Numbered from the stretch's first letter, positions 1 to 8,421 are shown. The stretch: DNA of 64,000 bases from JAAXHB01 sp965221635 (GCA_965221635.1 OZ244902.1:2294001-2358000), one strand, 5' to 3'. Made by a program: numbers and translations. Notes: generated by a model from the letters alone, not told the origin.

Positions 1-300
1 GCAAGGCGCACCACTGTGAGTTTCTCTGGCTGGCTTCGCAGCAACTCCGAGCACTACCTGCTCATCGACGCCCAACGCCGGGTGGCGGCCACACACAACG
101 CGCAAGCCCCAACCCCACCACGCGGGCTCACCGAAAGGTTCTGGCGGCAGGTGTTCGTGCCGGTTTACCGGCTGTTGCCCTGGGGACTGCGCCGTCGCAT
201 CATTTCGTCTCTGCCCGGGTCGCATCGCCGGTCGTGGCCGCAACCCAAAGCGGCTTCACGTGAGGCGGCGGTGGGTTCGGCTTGGCCGAAAGGTTCATGA
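1..300 (+). CDS. C-terminal end of an unrecognised protein (5' end outside window)
   Basis: The frame is open from base 1 and ends at TGA 298-300, so this is probably the last 99 residues of a longer gene. A GTG at 16 is an alternative internal start. The visible part has an aromatic and basic stretch (about residues 45-70 of the fragment, with PVYRLLPWGLRRRI) and an Ala/Pro-rich tail. No family is recognised with confidence. Its neighbour 103 bp downstream is an MSMEG_0572-family gene. Those genes usually lie in a conserved nitrilase / radical SAM / flavoprotein cluster, so this fragment may belong to the same cluster, but that is inference from position only. Confidence 0.45.
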   Translation, partial: ARRTTVSFSGWLRSNSEHYLLIDAQRRVAATHNAQAPTPPRGLTERFWRQVFVPVYRLLPWGLRRRIISSLPGSHRRSWPQPKAASREAAVGSAWPKGS

Positions 301-402
301 TCGTGCCATGATCGTGTTTCGCTCTCAGCCCGGCTGCCGGTGGTGGCCAGGGTTGGCCACACAACCAACAACAGCAATCCAGCCAACAACAAAGGAGCAC
401 AA

Positions 403-891
403 ATGCCAAAGACAGTGACCATCGATGCGCCCCAGCCGGGCGACGTGATGCACAACATCGAGGAAAAGGTCTTCCCCGACTATCAGGCTGAGCCGGGCCA
501 AAAGGCGTACGTGTTCATGCACACCGTTCCCTTCGAAGGTTCGGTGGGCCTGGTGAACATGCTCACCGCCACCCGCTTGCAGCGCAAGGGCTTCGAACTC
601 ACCTTCGTGCTTTACGGCCCGGCGGTGCTGATGGGCAACGCCGCACGCGGCTACCCGTCGGTGGGCCAGGAAGGCTTCCCCGGAAACCTGGGCTACAACC
701 GTCAGCTTCAAACGCTGATGGACGAGGGCGCCACCGTTTACGCCTGCCGGTTCGCCATGGGCGCGCTGTACGGCATGCGCGAGGACGACCTCATGCCGGG
801 CATCAAGGCCTTCAACCCGCTCGACGTTCTCGACTGCAACATTCAGGCCTGGCGCGAGAAGGCGCTGGTGCTGTCCACCTGGACTCTGTAG
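403..891 (+). CDS. MSMEG_0572/Sll0783 family nitrogen-starvation-response protein
   Basis: This 162-residue protein resembles the MSMEG_0572 / Sll0783 family, small proteins of the DsrE-like fold type. The family is found with a Nit1-type nitrilase, a radical SAM enzyme and a flavoprotein in a conserved biosynthetic cluster of unknown product. Recognisable stretches are IEEKVFPDYQAEPGQKA near the N-terminus, HTVPFEGSVGLVN, TATRLQRKGFELT and YACRFAMGALYG. ATG 403 is chosen because AAAGGAG at 391-397 sits just upstream; the frame is open further upstream but lacks a ribosome binding site there. Length matches the family. No catalytic role is established for the family, and the partner genes would lie left of the window. 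Confidence 0.75.
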   Translation: MPKTVTIDAPQPGDVMHNIEEKVFPDYQAEPGQKAYVFMHTVPFEGSVGLVNMLTATRLQRKGFELTFVLYGPAVLMGNAARGYPSVGQEGFPGNLGYNRQLQTLMDEGATVYACRFAMGALYGMREDDLMPGIKAFNPLDVLDCNIQAWREKALVLSTWTL

Positions 892-895
892 CAGC

Positions 896-955
896 CCCAG
901 TTTCGAGGGGCCCAGTTTCGAGGGGCCCAGTTTCGAGGGGCCCAGTTTCAAGGGG
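896..955 (+). repeat. 15-bp tandem repeat, four units
   Basis: Four head-to-tail copies of CCCAGTTTCGAGGGG lie at 896-910, 911-925, 926-940 and 941-955; the last copy has one change (CAAGG). The array begins four bases after the stop codon of the preceding gene. Each unit starts with C-rich and ends with G-rich sequence, so the array can form alternative short hairpins in RNA and could act as a transcript end. No T-run follows. Confidence 0.9.
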
Positions 956-1047
956 GCCCAGTGCCCCGCAAGGCGGGTCGGCCGGGCAGTGTGTCCGGCC
1001 GACCGGTCACCTCAAGTGAACTTTCACACGAGCGGTATCCGGTTGAG

Positions 1048-1120
1048 TGGAGCTAAGGGGAATTGAACCCCTGACCTCTTCCATGCCATGGAAGCGCTCT
1101 TCCAACTGAGCTATAGCCCC
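1048..1120 (-). tRNA. tRNA-Ala(GGC)
   Basis: Read on the minus strand, the 73 nt fold as a complete cloverleaf: 7-bp acceptor GGGGCTA/TAGCTCC, D arm GCTC..GAGC, anticodon stem CTTCC/GGAAG with loop ATGGCAT (anticodon GGC), and T arm AGGGG-TTCAATT-CCCCT. The discriminator base is A. CCA is not encoded. GGC reads alanine GCC/GCU codons. Confidence 0.97.
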
Positions 1121-1209
1121 TGGTAACGGACGAGTCTACCGGTCGCCCCAATCTCTTGGGCGCCCCCAGTCTCTCGGGCCGCAGATGTGCGCGTGCGGCC
1201 CGGCCGGGT

Positions 1210-2238
1210 TCAGATGGTCTTGATCTCCTCAAGGATCGGCGCCCACAGTTCCGGGTCGTTCACACCCGCGTAGAACTGGATCCGGTCCAGCGTGCCGCCG
1301 AATCGCTCCTTGAGACGCTGCGGCACATCCGGCGGGTCGGCCACTATCGCGAACTCGGCGAGCATCGAGTCGTCGATCACGTGGGCCATGTCGTCCCAGC
1401 GGCCCTGCTTGGACAGGCGGTTCAGTTCGTCCTGGGCGTCTCCCCATCCGTGATGCTCAAGCACAACCCGGTACGCAGGGGTGGAACCGTAAAAGGCGAT
1501 CTGCTTGCGGGTGGCGGCGTCACGAGCGGCCACGTCCTCCTCGCGGAAACCGGAAACCACGAACACCGGCATGGAAATCTCGAAGTCCGACCTGTCACGC
1601 CCCGATTCGGCCAGCCCGGCGTTGATGTTGGGCATGGTCACGTCCTTGAGGTAGTCCGCCGTTTGGAAGGCGTGCGACACGAAGCCGTCGGCCACCCGGC
1701 CCGCCACCCTTGTCATCAGCGGCCCCACCGCGGCAAGCAATATCGGCGGCGTGTCCAGGCCCATCGGGCTGGGGCTGAACATCGGGGTCATCAGCGTGTG
1801 GCGGTAGAAGCGGCCCCGGAACGCCAGCCGTTCGCCGGTTTGCCAGGCGTGCCAGATGGCACGGATCGCTTCGATGTACTCCTGCATCCGCGCCGCCGGT
1901 GAGGTCCATTCCATCGAGTAGCGCTTGGTGATGTGCGGCTTGATCTGGCTGCCTAGCCCAAGCCAGAAGCGGCCACCCGAGAGGATTTGCATGTCCCAGG
2001 CGGTGTGGGCGAGCACCAGCGGGCTGCGCCCGAACGCAACGGCGATGCCGGTCATCAAGTCCAGGCTCGGGGCGTGCTGCGCGGCCAAGGCCAACGGCAG
2101 GAAGGCGTCGTGGCTGGTCTCGGCCGACAGCAGGCCGCTGTAGCCCTCCTCTTCGAGGCGCCGGGCCCGTTCGCCGATGTCGGTGAGCACCGACGGGTCG
2201 CCCGCTTCGGGGGTTCCGATCCAGGCGTCGATCTTCAT
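1210..2238 (-). CDS. LLM class F420-dependent oxidoreductase (TIGR03617-like)
   Basis: This 342-residue protein is a luciferase-like (bacterial luciferase family, TIM barrel) oxidoreductase, probably F420-dependent, substrate unknown. Family signs are the N-terminal MKIDAWIGTP strand, 'LMTGIAVAFGRSPLVLAHTAWD' positions with the usual 'A-F-x-R-x-P' cofactor loop, SGGRFWLGLGSQIKPHI, and the C-terminal section on monitored returns of the barrel. ATG 2238 is chosen because AAAGGAGA lies about 7 nt upstream; the longer open frame to 2349 lacks such a site. It is transcribed divergently from the thioredoxin gene. Two further LLM paralogues occur at 30.6 and 34.5 kb. F420 use is inferred from the subfamily. 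Confidence 0.85.
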   Translation of the reverse strand: MKIDAWIGTPEAGDPSVLTDIGERARRLEEEGYSGLLSAETSHDAFLPLALAAQHAPSLDLMTGIAVAFGRSPLVLAHTAWDMQILSGGRFWLGLGSQIKPHITKRYSMEWTSPAARMQEYIEAIRAIWHAWQTGERLAFRGRFYRHTLMTPMFSPSPMGLDTPPILLAAVGPLMTRVAGRVADGFVSHAFQTADYLKDVTMPNINAGLAESGRDRSDFEISMPVFVVSGFREEDVAARDAATRKQIAFYGSTPAYRVVLEHHGWGDAQDELNRLSKQGRWDDMAHVIDDSMLAEFAIVADPPDVPQRLKERFGGTLDRIQFYAGVNDPELWAPILEEIKTI

Positions 2239-2380
2239 CGCATGTCTCCTTTGTTCGGGTGGCGGGGCGCCGGGGGTCAGTTTGTCACCGGCGCCCAACG
2301 CTCGCACCAGCCTCCGCGGTGTGTCCCATCGGGGCGCCTCGGGCGGCAAGCACCCGCGGGCGCGTTAGTTTGCGGGGCGC

Positions 2381-3097
2381 ATGGCTGACGTAACCGACGC
2401 CACCTTCCAAACCGACGTGGTGGAACGCTCCAAGACCGTTCCGGTGATAGTGGACTTGTGGGCCGAGTGGTGCCAGCCGTGTCTGCAACTCGGGCCGATC
2501 CTGGAACGGGTGGTGGCCGCCACCAACGGCGCGGTGGAGTTGGCCAAGGTGGACATCGACAGCAACCCCGGCGTGGCTCAGGCGTTTCGGGTGCAGTCGA
2601 TCCCGGCGGTGTACGCCATGGTGGACGGAGCGGTGGCCGACGGCTTCCTCGGCGCCCAGGGCGAGGCCGCCGTCACCGAGTTCGTGCGCCGCTTGGTGCC
2701 CGAGGCTCCCCCCACCGAACTGGAGCGCCTGCTGGCCGCCGGAGACGAGGCTTCGCTTCGCGCCGCCTTGGAGATCGACGCCGACCACGAGCAGGCACTG
2801 CTCGCGCTGGCGGAGCTGCTGATCGGTGACGGCCGCGCCGACGAGGCCGCAACGCTGCTTGACCGGGTTCCCGAGAACCCCGAGGTTCGTCGTCTTCGGG
2901 CCTTGATTCGCCTCGATGCCGATGGTGACACCTCCGCGTCGCAAAGCGACGTCGAAGCCGAACTTGAGGCCCTGCTCACCAAGGTGAAGTTCGACGAGGA
3001 AGCCCGCGGCCGGTTCGTTGACCTTCTCGAATTGCTGGGCCCCGACGATCCTCGCACCGCCGACTGGCGCAAACGGCTCTCGTCACACTTGTTCTAG
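2381..3097 (+). CDS. Thioredoxin-fold co-chaperone-like protein (CnoX/YbbN type) with TPR tail
   Basis: The 238-residue protein has an N-terminal thioredoxin domain (about 1-110) and an Ala/Leu/Glu-rich helical C-terminal half (about 115-235) that looks like TPR repeats, the layout of E. coli CnoX (YbbN). The redox motif is WCQPC at 30-34, so both cysteines are present; in E. coli CnoX one is replaced, while many actinobacterial members keep CxxC. No signal peptide or membrane segment is seen, so it is cytosolic. CnoX proteins protect clients from oxidation and hand them to GroEL or DnaK. The start ATG 2381 has only a weak G-rich upstream sequence. It is divergent from the LLM gene. Confidence 0.85.
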   Translation: MADVTDATFQTDVVERSKTVPVIVDLWAEWCQPCLQLGPILERVVAATNGAVELAKVDIDSNPGVAQAFRVQSIPAVYAMVDGAVADGFLGAQGEAAVTEFVRRLVPEAPPTELERLLAAGDEASLRAALEIDADHEQALLALAELLIGDGRADEAATLLDRVPENPEVRRLRALIRLDADGDTSASQSDVEAELEALLTKVKFDEEARGRFVDLLELLGPDDPRTADWRKRLSSHLF

Positions 3098-3241
3098 ACA
3101 CAGCTCGTTCTGGACACAGCTCGATTTCGGCGACCGACTGCCTGCCGGGCAGCGACTCGCCCCGCGACATACGGGCATCCCGTCGCGCCGGCACAAGCTG
3201 TTTCCCCCGCCCTTCTCGCGCCCTTCCTGCGGGTGACACTG

Positions 3242-3271
3242 TTGTAATTTGTTATATATGAAGACTATATG
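3242..3271 (+). promoter_or_regulatory. Candidate sigma-70-type promoter of comEA
   Basis: A short AT-rich island interrupts high-GC sequence. It contains TTGTAA (3242-3247) and TATATG (3266-3271) separated by 18 bp, close to the -35/-10 consensus and upstream of comEA. This is a motif match by eye only. Confidence 0.4.
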
Positions 3272-3281
3272 AAATAACTCA

Positions 3282-3303
3282 GCACTCATCCTATGATGGG
3301 TGC
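3282..3303 (+). promoter_or_regulatory. 9-bp inverted repeat / hairpin in the comEA leader
   Basis: GCACTCATC and GATGGGTGC are separated by CTAT and would form a 9-bp RNA stem with one G-U pair, 13 bp before comEA ATG 3317. It begins 10 bp after the candidate -10 element, so it is either at the 5' end of the comEA mRNA or an operator. It resembles half a CIRCE site (GCACTC) but the spacer is 4 rather than 9 nt, so it is not CIRCE. Confidence 0.45.
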
Positions 3304-3316
3304 ATGAGAGTCGGTC

Positions 3317-4048
3317 ATGTCGCCTCAGGGGTGGGTTGACCCACCCATGGCGGAATCCACCGTTGACCGCTCTGGGCCGAGCCTGCGGATGCCGCGTCTG
3401 AGCCCGGTGACTTTGGCAGATCGCCTCGGCGTGTCGGTGGCCGCGGTGGTGTTCGGCCTTGTCGGGATTGTTGCGGCCGCCGTGGGGGGTTGGTGGGCGT
3501 TACGGGCGCCGCCAGGGCCCGACCCCGCCGACGTGTTGCCGGTGGTTGGCGAGGTGTCGGTGTCGCTGCCCGAGCCGGAGCCCACCGAGGCGGCGAGCTT
3601 GGTGGTACACGTGGCGGGCGCGGTGAAACGACCGGGGGTTCATGAACTGCCGGCCACCAGCCGCGTGATGGACGCGGTGTGGGCCGCCGGTGGGTTCTCG
3701 GACTCAGCCGACGAATCGCGGCTGAATCTGGCCGAGCCTCTCAGCGACGGCGCCCGGGTGTGGGTTCCCAGCGTGGGTGAGGTCGAGGTGCCCTCCGTGG
3801 TTTCGGTCACCCCGGCCCGTGTGACGGGCGCCAACGGCGGCCCCCTCGCCGATGGTGCGAAGGTCAACGTGAACACCGCCGACGCGGCGGGCCTGGAGGC
3901 CCTGCCGGGAATCGGGCCGAGCCTGGCGGGCGCGATCGTGGAGCACCGCACCCGCTTGGGACCCTTCGCCAATGTTGAACAGCTCAGCGAGGTGCCCGGC
4001 ATCGGCGCCGCCAAGGTTGAGCAACTGCGACCCCACGTAGAGGTGTGA
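3317..4048 (+). CDS. comEA: ComEA family competence / helix-hairpin-helix DNA-binding protein
   Basis: The 243-residue protein has one transmembrane anchor (about 38-62), a Pro/Glu-rich linker, an SLBB domain (about 95-152, VVHVAGAVKRPGVHELP) and two C-terminal helix-hairpin-helix motifs (about 183-243, LEALPGIGPSLAGAIVEHR and SEVPGIGAAKVEQLRP). This is the usual actinobacterial ComEA order. It binds incoming DNA outside the membrane and delivers it to the ComEC channel. ATG 3317 is the annotated start, with ATG 3347 as an alternative. The stop overlaps the ComEC start (GTGA at 4045-4048), so the two are translationally coupled. Confidence 0.93.
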   Translation: MSPQGWVDPPMAESTVDRSGPSLRMPRLSPVTLADRLGVSVAAVVFGLVGIVAAAVGGWWALRAPPGPDPADVLPVVGEVSVSLPEPEPTEAASLVVHVAGAVKRPGVHELPATSRVMDAVWAAGGFSDSADESRLNLAEPLSDGARVWVPSVGEVEVPSVVSVTPARVTGANGGPLADGAKVNVNTADAAGLEALPGIGPSLAGAIVEHRTRLGPFANVEQLSEVPGIGAAKVEQLRPHVEV

Positions 4049-5970
4049 CCGGCCTGTCGGCGCCACGCCACGGTGGCCACGACTCGGGCGGGCCGTCGAG
4101 GGCAACCACCCCGAACGCGGGCCTGTGGGGTCGCGCGGACGACGCGGCGCTCGGGCGCCGCATGCGGCCTTACGGAGCGGCGTTGGGCGCGGTCACCGCC
4201 GGGTGGCTGGGGTTCGGGTTCTCGCTGGTCGCCGTTGGGCTCACCGCAGCCGCCGTGGCGCTGTTGGTGGCCGGTTGGCGGGCAACCATCGGGTTGTTCG
4301 TGGCGGCGCTGGCCGTAGCCGGGGTGTCGTTTCGTTGGGCCGAGTCGGGGCTCACCGTTCCCTCCGGGGGCCGCATCGACGCGTGGGTCATGCTGGTTGA
4401 CGACCCTCGACCGCTCGGAACTCACGGTTTGCGGGCAACGGTGCGCGCCCAGGGCAAGCGCTTCGAGGCCCGCGCCTATGGCAGGGCCGCAGGACGGTTG
4501 CGTGACGTGCTCGCCGGTGAGCGAATCCTGGTGTCAGGCACAGTCACACCAACCGACGGCGACTGGCACAGGTGGCGGCACGTCGTGGGCCGCATCACCG
4601 TCAACGAAATCCACGAAACCGCGCCCGCGTCACCGGTGGCGTCGCTGGCCAACACCGTGAGGCGCACACTGGCCAACGGCGCGGCCGGCTTGTCCCGCGA
4701 CGATCGTGCCTTGTTCACCGGCATGGTGTTCGGCGACGACCGTGAACAGTCCGATCGCCTCGCCGATGACTTCCGCGCCGCGGGTTTGGGACACCTGCTG
4801 GTGGTGTCGGGCCAGAACGTGGCCTTCGTGTTGGCGCTGGCCTCGCCGCTGGCGTGCCGGATGCGACCCGCGGGGCGACTGCTGGCGTTGCTGGGGGTTC
4901 TGGGAGTGTTCGCCATGCTCACCCGCTTTGAGCCGTCGGTGCTGCGCGCTGTGGCCATGGCAGCGGTGGGGGTGGGTGCCGCCGCGCTGGGCCGTCAGGA
5001 AGCCGGACGACGGGCCCTGGCCTGGGCGATCGCGCTGGTTGTGATGATCGACCCCTTCCTGGTGCATCAACTGGCGTTCCAGCTTTCGGTGTGCGCCACA
5101 GCGGGGATCTTGTGGATCACCCCCCGTCTCAGCGAGGCAATGCCGGGCCCGTTGCCGTTGCGACTCGCGGTGGCCACCACAGCCGGAGCCCAAATCGCGG
5201 TGATGCCGCTGCTGATCGCGGTGTTCGGCACGCTGCCGGTGGCGTCACTTCCCGCGAATGTGCTCGCCGGCCCAGCCGCGGGTCCGATCATGATGTGGGG
5301 CCTAACCGGAGGTCTCGCCGCCGGAATTGTCGGAGGACATGCGGCGTGGCTCGCCCATCTGCCCACCGAGGCGCTGATGTGGTGGGTGCGCACCGTGGCG
5401 GCGGCCGCGTCGGGGTTGCCTCCGGCGGTGCTGGGCAAGGTCGGCGGCTTGTTGCTGGGCATCGGCGTGGCGATGATCCTGCTTGCCGGTTCGGGCGCGG
5501 TGGCGCGCCTTCGTGGCGGGCGCAGCCTGCGCCTCGGCGGAATTGTGGTGGTGGTCGCTGTGCTCGCGCATTCGGTGCTCACCGCGGCTGCGCCTCCTCA
5601 GGGGCCGTGGCAGGTTCAAGGCGCGTCACTGTTCACCCACCGCTCAGAGACGGTGGTGACCCTGGACAACCCCGGAACGCCGCGCAGGCTGCTGGAGGCA
5701 CTTCGTACGGCCGGGGTGCGCGACGTGTTGCTGATCGTGGCCGCCGACGGTGACGTGGCCGACGCCCACGCCGTGCTCGCGCTGCTTGACCGTTACGGCC
5801 CCACGCCGGTGGTGGCTCCGCCACTTCATCGGGTGCCCACCGCACGAACCGTCACCGCCGGCGCCGTCATCGACCTGGGTGACTTCACCGCCACGGTGCT
5901 CAGCGACACTCCCCGCCTCGAAGTCCAGATGGAACCGGCGGTGCCCGTGGCCCAAGCCGTCCACTCGTAA
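4045..5970 (+). CDS. comEC: ComEC/Rec2 family DNA-uptake channel protein with degenerate metallo-beta-lactamase tail
   Basis: This 641-residue polytopic protein has an N-terminal membrane block (about 45-105), a DUF4131 OB-like region (about 115-185), and the Competence domain (about 220-510) with GLGHLLVVSGQNVAFVLALA and many membrane helices. It forms the inner-membrane channel for single-stranded DNA in transformation. The C-terminal part (about 520-641) aligns in position with the usual metallo-beta-lactamase domain, but the HxHxDH-type metal motif is missing; the equivalent stretch reads AADGDVADAH near residues 566-575. The protein is also shorter than the usual 700-800 residues. The GTG start overlaps the comEA stop codon. 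Confidence 0.92.
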   Translation: MTGLSAPRHGGHDSGGPSRATTPNAGLWGRADDAALGRRMRPYGAALGAVTAGWLGFGFSLVAVGLTAAAVALLVAGWRATIGLFVAALAVAGVSFRWAESGLTVPSGGRIDAWVMLVDDPRPLGTHGLRATVRAQGKRFEARAYGRAAGRLRDVLAGERILVSGTVTPTDGDWHRWRHVVGRITVNEIHETAPASPVASLANTVRRTLANGAAGLSRDDRALFTGMVFGDDREQSDRLADDFRAAGLGHLLVVSGQNVAFVLALASPLACRMRPAGRLLALLGVLGVFAMLTRFEPSVLRAVAMAAVGVGAAALGRQEAGRRALAWAIALVVMIDPFLVHQLAFQLSVCATAGILWITPRLSEAMPGPLPLRLAVATTAGAQIAVMPLLIAVFGTLPVASLPANVLAGPAAGPIMMWGLTGGLAAGIVGGHAAWLAHLPTEALMWWVRTVAAAASGLPPAVLGKVGGLLLGIGVAMILLAGSGAVARLRGGRSLRLGGIVVVVAVLAHSVLTAAAPPQGPWQVQGASLFTHRSETVVTLDNPGTPRRLLEALRTAGVRDVLLIVAADGDVADAHAVLALLDRYGPTPVVAPPLHRVPTARTVTAGAVIDLGDFTATVLSDTPRLEVQMEPAVPVAQAVHS

Positions 5971-5996
5971 CATGCCCCGGTGATGCCGCACATGCG

Positions 5997-6018
5997 CCCC
6001 CAAGCCCCTCGGCTGGGG
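5997..6018 (+). terminator. Possible hairpin after comEC
   Basis: CCCC-A-AGCC / GGCT-GGGG with a CCTC loop gives an 8-bp stem with one bulge, 26 bp after the comEC stop and before holA. No T-run follows, so termination is only a possibility. Confidence 0.3.
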
Positions 6019-6101
6019 CCGTCGACTTGCTCGGTTGTCAGCTGCGGTCCCCGGTTTGGGCACTACTGCGTCCGCAGTGTCGGGCACTGCGAAGGGTCGA
6101 T

Positions 6102-7115
6102 GTGGGCGTTCACCTGATCAGCGGAGACGACCCTGTTCTGGTGTCAGAAGCGGTGTCGAAGCTCGTCGACCGGCTGGTGGGCGAGCGTGACCGGGCCCTC
6201 ACCTTGGCCACCTTCCAGGAAGAGGACATGCGCCTGCCAGAGGAGGGATGGAGCCCGGCCGCGCTGATCGACGCGGCGCGAACGCCGCCGTTCCTGTCGG
6301 ACAAGAGGGTGGTGGTGGGGCGTCACCTTGCCCGGTTCAGCCGGGCGGAGCTCTACAAGCCGCTGGTGGAACTCGCAGCCGAACCGATGCCCACCACGGA
6401 TCTGGTGTTGGTGTGGGAGCGAGGCCAGGATCCCGCCATGACCGGCCGAGTGGGCACCGTCCCCAAGGCGCTCAAGGACGCGGTGACCGCGGCCGGGGGA
6501 GAGATGCTCAACGTGAACGCCCCCACCCGCAAACGCGACGCCGGGGTGTGGCTGCGCGAACAAATCAAACAGTCCGGCTTGCGCTTCGACGCCGACGCGT
6601 CACGGGCACTGGCCGACCTCGCCGGACAGGACGGAGGCCTGGTTGTGGGCACGCTGCGCACCCTCACCGGCGCCCTCGGATCCGGCGCCAAGGTCACCGC
6701 CGAGGATGTGGCCACCTACGGCGGCGAGCCGGGATCGGTGGCGCCATGGGATCTCGACGACGCCATCGACAACGGCGACATCGCCAAAGCGTTGGACGTG
6801 TTGCACCGTCAGATGCCGGCGCGGCATCCGTTCCAGATTCTCGCTTCGTTGCACGGCCGCTACCAGCGGATGCTGCGCCTCGACGGATCCGGCGCAACCG
6901 ACGAGAAACAAGCCGCGCAAGTGCTTCAGATGAGCGGCTCCACCTTCCCGGCGCGCAAGGCGCTCTCGCAGGCACGCAAGCTCGGCTCGGACCGGGTGGT
7001 GCGAGCCATCAGGCTGCTGGCCGAAGCCGATCTCGCCATGCGCGGCACCCTCGCCTGGTCGCCCGAAATGGTCATGGACGTGCTCGTCGCCCGTCTCGCC
7101 GCCCTGTCACGCTGA
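6102..7115 (+). CDS. holA: DNA polymerase III subunit delta
   Basis: This 337-residue protein is the delta subunit that opens the beta sliding clamp within the clamp loader. The start of the conserved domain reads HLISGDDPVLVSEAV, followed by AARTPPFLSDKRVVVGR, the family's clamp-binding region, and the C-terminal collar part with HPFQILASLHGRYQRMLRL. GTG 6102 is preferred because GAAGGG lies 5 nt upstream and the domain begins at once; the frame is open to 6027 without a good site. comEC-holA is a common actinobacterial gene order, and rpsT, which also follows holA in many genomes, lies 1.4 kb downstream on the other strand. Confidence 0.93.
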   Translation: MGVHLISGDDPVLVSEAVSKLVDRLVGERDRALTLATFQEEDMRLPEEGWSPAALIDAARTPPFLSDKRVVVGRHLARFSRAELYKPLVELAAEPMPTTDLVLVWERGQDPAMTGRVGTVPKALKDAVTAAGGEMLNVNAPTRKRDAGVWLREQIKQSGLRFDADASRALADLAGQDGGLVVGTLRTLTGALGSGAKVTAEDVATYGGEPGSVAPWDLDDAIDNGDIAKALDVLHRQMPARHPFQILASLHGRYQRMLRLDGSGATDEKQAAQVLQMSGSTFPARKALSQARKLGSDRVVRAIRLLAEADLAMRGTLAWSPEMVMDVLVARLAALSR

Positions 7116-7149
7116 CCCTGCACGTCCGTGCGCCGGCGCGCCCGGGGGC

Positions 7150-8421
7150 TCAGCGGCGGAAACGGCGGTGAATGCTGCGACGGCGTGCCCGCAGGGTTGC
7201 GTCTCGCTGCGACGCTGTGATCACGGGATGATCCTGTGGCAGGTGCTCGCCCAGCGACACATGCCGCACCACCTCGCTGTGAACCCTGGGCGAGTTGGAG
7301 GCTCCGATCCACCGGTACAGGCAGATGCCCACCTCGCGGCCCTCGGTGTCGATCCAGTTGGGCACACACGGGTCGGTGTGGCTCACCACCACCCGCACCT
7401 TGTTGTCGGCGTCGATGTGGATCTGGGTGTTGTTGAGGCTGATCTGAGCGTGGGCAATGTCACCGGACTCGAACCACGGCCAGGTGTGGGCCTGGATCGA
7501 CCAGTTGAACGCGTCCGGGGCGTCGAAGGTCACAAGCAGCGCCTCGTCGGGGTCAAGTCGCCACCACGCCCCGCCGTAGGCGATGTTGTGCGCGCCTCCC
7601 TCAGCCGAACGAGCCGCTATGAACTGGTTGTCCTCGGCGGCGTTGCGGGCGAACTCCACGAACCGCAACCAGAACGGCACCGACGCATCCAGCCACTGTG
7701 ACGCCAGCTGCAGTGCCCCGGTGGCGTCCTCGATGCTCAACGCCGAGGGCCGGGTGGCGGTCTTGTCGAGGCGTTCGATGTAGAAGTGGCCGTTGGCGTC
7801 GTGGTTCCAGTCCGAGAAGTACACCCTGATGCCGAGAATCGTGGCCAAGGGATCCACGGGCATCCGATTCGCCGGAACCCGGTCGGGGTTCTCCAGCGGC
7901 CACGGGTGATCGTCGGGCGCGATCAGCAGCTCCAGGCGGCTGTCCGTCACTTGGAGGTCACGCAGGAAACTCTCCGCGAACACCTGTGACTTGCCCAGCT
8001 GCATGTCGCCCTCGCCAAGCGAGATGATCGCATCATGGACCCCGGCCACATCCGCGGTGACCATGTAGGCGCCCTCAGGTGAGATGCGACAGCGCAGGTA
8101 CTGGTTGTCGGCGTTGGGGCCGCCCCATTTCACAACGTCGTCGTCGAAACGGTGAAACGCCGGGAAGTCCGTGTCGCTGAACTCGATCGAGTCCTGCAAT
8201 GCGAACACCACCATCCGGGCGACATGCCTGAGCCCCTCGGCCTGGTTGCGTTCGCCCTGCGCAAGCGGATCCGCCAGGATCGAAGCGCCCGCCTCGCTCA
8301 ACTCGGCGCAGAACCGCCGCCACGCCTCAGTGGCCACGCCAGAAGGATCAGCCACGCCAGAAGGATCAGCCACGCCAGAGGGATCGGCCGCGCCGGAAGA
8401 CTCCGAAGGCTCGGCAGTCAT
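7150..8421 (-). CDS. DUF1214-like protein of unknown function
   Basis: The 423-residue product has no signal peptide. After a low-complexity start it contains KWGGPNADNQYLRCRISPE and a long beta-rich region ending near WFESGDIAHAQISLNNTQI, features of actinobacterial proteins annotated as DUF1214/DUF1254-like. No catalytic residues can be named. ATG 8421 is chosen as the likely start; the frame is open to 8502, where the upstream sequence is Val/Ala/Gln-rich and poorly conserved-looking, and neither start has a strong ribosome binding site. Residues about 12-29 are three copies of a six-residue repeat (ADPSGV). It ends 35 bp from the convergent holA. Confidence 0.7.
   Translation of the reverse strand: MTAEPSESSGAADPSGVADPSGVADPSGVATEAWRRFCAELSEAGASILADPLAQGERNQAEGLRHVARMVVFALQDSIEFSDTDFPAFHRFDDDVVKWGGPNADNQYLRCRISPEGAYMVTADVAGVHDAIISLGEGDMQLGKSQVFAESFLRDLQVTDSRLELLIAPDDHPWPLENPDRVPANRMPVDPLATILGIRVYFSDWNHDANGHFYIERLDKTATRPSALSIEDATGALQLASQWLDASVPFWLRFVEFARNAAEDNQFIAARSAEGGAHNIAYGGAWWRLDPDEALLVTFDAPDAFNWSIQAHTWPWFESGDIAHAQISLNNTQIHIDADNKVRVVVSHTDPCVPNWIDTEGREVGICLYRWIGASNSPRVHSEVVRHVSLGEHLPQDHPVITASQRDATLRARRRSIHRRFRR
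8333..8386 (-). repeat. 18-bp tandem repeat inside the DUF1214-like gene, three units
   Basis: Units at 8333-8350, 8351-8368 and 8369-8386 are nearly identical (GCCACGCCAGAAGGATCA on the plus strand). The unit is a multiple of three and encodes ADPSGV repeats near the protein N-terminus, so copy-number change would keep the frame. Confidence 0.9.

Noticed and set aside
3278..3305. CIRCE operator
   Set aside because: It contains GCACTC but the arms are separated by 4 nt, and the consensus TTAGCACTC-N9-GAGTGCTAA is absent.
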